Shown piece after piece: positions 63,632-64,000 of a stretch of DNA of 64,000 nucleotides; position 1 is the stretch's first letter; every line of letters begins with the position of its first letter. The stretch comes from Haemophilus_D parainfluenzae_AD. Lineage in GTDB: Bacteria > Pseudomonadota > Gammaproteobacteria > Enterobacterales > Pasteurellaceae. The DNA lies in NCBI RefSeq assembly GCF_001679325.1, contig NZ_LZMX01000030.1. One strand, 5' to 3'. The notes below the pieces were generated by a model. The model saw nothing but the letters and a program-made list of their open reading frames with translations. It made no database searches and was not told where the DNA came from. Made by a program: the position numbers and the translations under genes.

Positions 63632-64000
63632 CTAGTACACATCGCGTTGATAACGTTTTTCTTCACGCAGTTCATTTAAATAATCTTCTGCTTCATCCGG
63701 ACTTAAATTGCCTTCTTTAGCAATGACGTCGAGTAATGCTTGTTCCACATCTTTTGCCATTTTTGATGCATCACCACAGACATAAAAATAAGCGCCTTCT
63801 TGTAACCATTGCCAAAGTGCGGTCGAATTTTCACGAATTTTATCTTGCACATAGATCTTCTTCTCTTGATCGCGTGACCAAGCAAAATCGTATTTATGCA
63901 AGAAGCCCTCTTTGGCAAATTGTTGCCATTCGGTTTGATACAGGAAATCGCTGGCAAAATGTGGATTACCAAAAATTAGCCAGTTTTTACCACTTGCCTC
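63632..64000 (-). CDS. cysJ: Sulfite reductase (NADPH) flavoprotein alpha subunit, C-terminal part only
   Basis: 122 codons of the C-terminal NADPH-binding domain of a ferredoxin-NADP reductase-type flavoprotein; the 5' part lies beyond the right edge. Visible blocks are KNWLIFGNPHF, SRDQEKKIYVQDKIRE, GAYFYVCGDASKMAKDVE and the terminal YQRDVY, all as in CysJ. It donates electrons to CysI, encoded 17 bases downstream. An uptake core lies near 63815. Confidence 0.93.
   Translation of the reverse strand, partial: EASGKNWLIFGNPHFASDFLYQTEWQQFAKEGFLHKYDFAWSRDQEKKIYVQDKIRENSTALWQWLQEGAYFYVCGDASKMAKDVEQALLDVIAKEGNLSPDEAEDYLNELREEKRYQRDVY

Larger units (their letters stand above)
1..64000. repeat. 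Dispersed DNA uptake signal sequences (core AAGTGCGGT)
   Basis: Exact or near-exact cores are seen in both orientations across the window, roughly one per 1.5-2 kb by eye. Within genes, examples lie near 3225, 10708, 12835, 13353, 14092, 17331, 18869, 20725, 21018, 21967, 22964, 24272, 27163, 27971, 28876, 29624, 31078, 31395, 44180, 46492, 48515, 48836, 53235, 53848, 57333, 57737, 57927, 58969, 59607, 60159, 60398 and 63815. Inverted pairs form terminators near 4025, 40215, 43116, 46915 (one arm degenerate), 50622 (one arm degenerate) and 61828. In Pasteurellaceae this sequence directs uptake of related DNA during natural transformation. Confidence 0.9.

Noticed and set aside
1..64000. tRNA or rRNA genes, CRISPR arrays, prophage or intact insertion sequences
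   Set aside because: I looked for cloverleaf-like CCA-ended segments, regularly spaced repeats, and integrase or transposase genes and saw none. Short tRNAs could be missed by eye.

Overview
The window is a stretch of a Pasteurellaceae chromosome, most like Haemophilus (close to H. influenzae / H. parainfluenzae). The reasons are dense scattering of the Haemophilus DNA uptake signal core AAGTGCGGT on both strands (often as inverted pairs that form terminators), an AT-rich base composition, and gene products and gene orders I recognise from H. influenzae (tehA, molBCA, aroC-mepA-TSUP-lpxM, fldA-fur, fabI-rnb). No rRNA, tRNA, prophage, complete insertion sequence or CRISPR array was seen.

Layout. 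1-6.0 kb: partial rng (RNase G), putP-cmoB, then rlmM and gcvA on the minus strand. 6.15-6.33 kb: a GcvB-type small RNA divergent from gcvA. 6.5-16.4 kb: ilvE, a three-domain LplT/PlsC/AMP-ligase phospholipid-repair protein with a MerR regulator, an orphan peptide-binding lipoprotein, a YbaN-family membrane protein, prlC and rpsO. 16.5-26.4 kb: a metal-oxyanion uptake island, made of molA-molB-molC plus a ModA-like protein, a second class-III binding protein/FecCD permease/ATPase set ending in modD, and divergently a small membrane protein plus a TonB-dependent receptor. Three ModE-like palindromes or half-palindromes lie in its two control regions. 26.4-32.8 kb: hldE, lpxL, a candidate small RNA, a NIF3-family gene, fabI and rnb. 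33-40.2 kb: a maltose utilisation locus (MalQ-MalP fusion, MapP-like phosphatase, PTS EIICB, divergent GntR-family regulator). 40.2-53.3 kb: tehA, serS, ydcH-like gene, an EamA exporter, an unknown membrane protein, a TRIC-family gene, proA, a DUF808 gene, dnaX, apt, lpxM, a TSUP permease and mepA. 53.3-64 kb: aroC, mscK-type channel, menE, seqA, ybfF, fldA-fur, cysI and partial cysJ.

How genes work together. The 20-26 kb block looks like a complete molybdenum-compound import route: outer-membrane receptor, periplasmic binding protein, inner-membrane ABC transporter and ModD, with the receptor operon behind a near-consensus ModE box. The maltose locus reads as a pathway usually described in Firmicutes: PTS uptake to maltose 6'-phosphate, dephosphorylation by MapP, then MalQ and MalP producing glucose and glucose 1-phosphate. 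Envelope functions are scattered through the window: hldE, lpxL, lpxM, the Aas-type repair enzyme, mepA and mscK. Several long reading frames begin upstream of the likely true start; I moved starts where a Shine-Dalgarno site or family length supports it.
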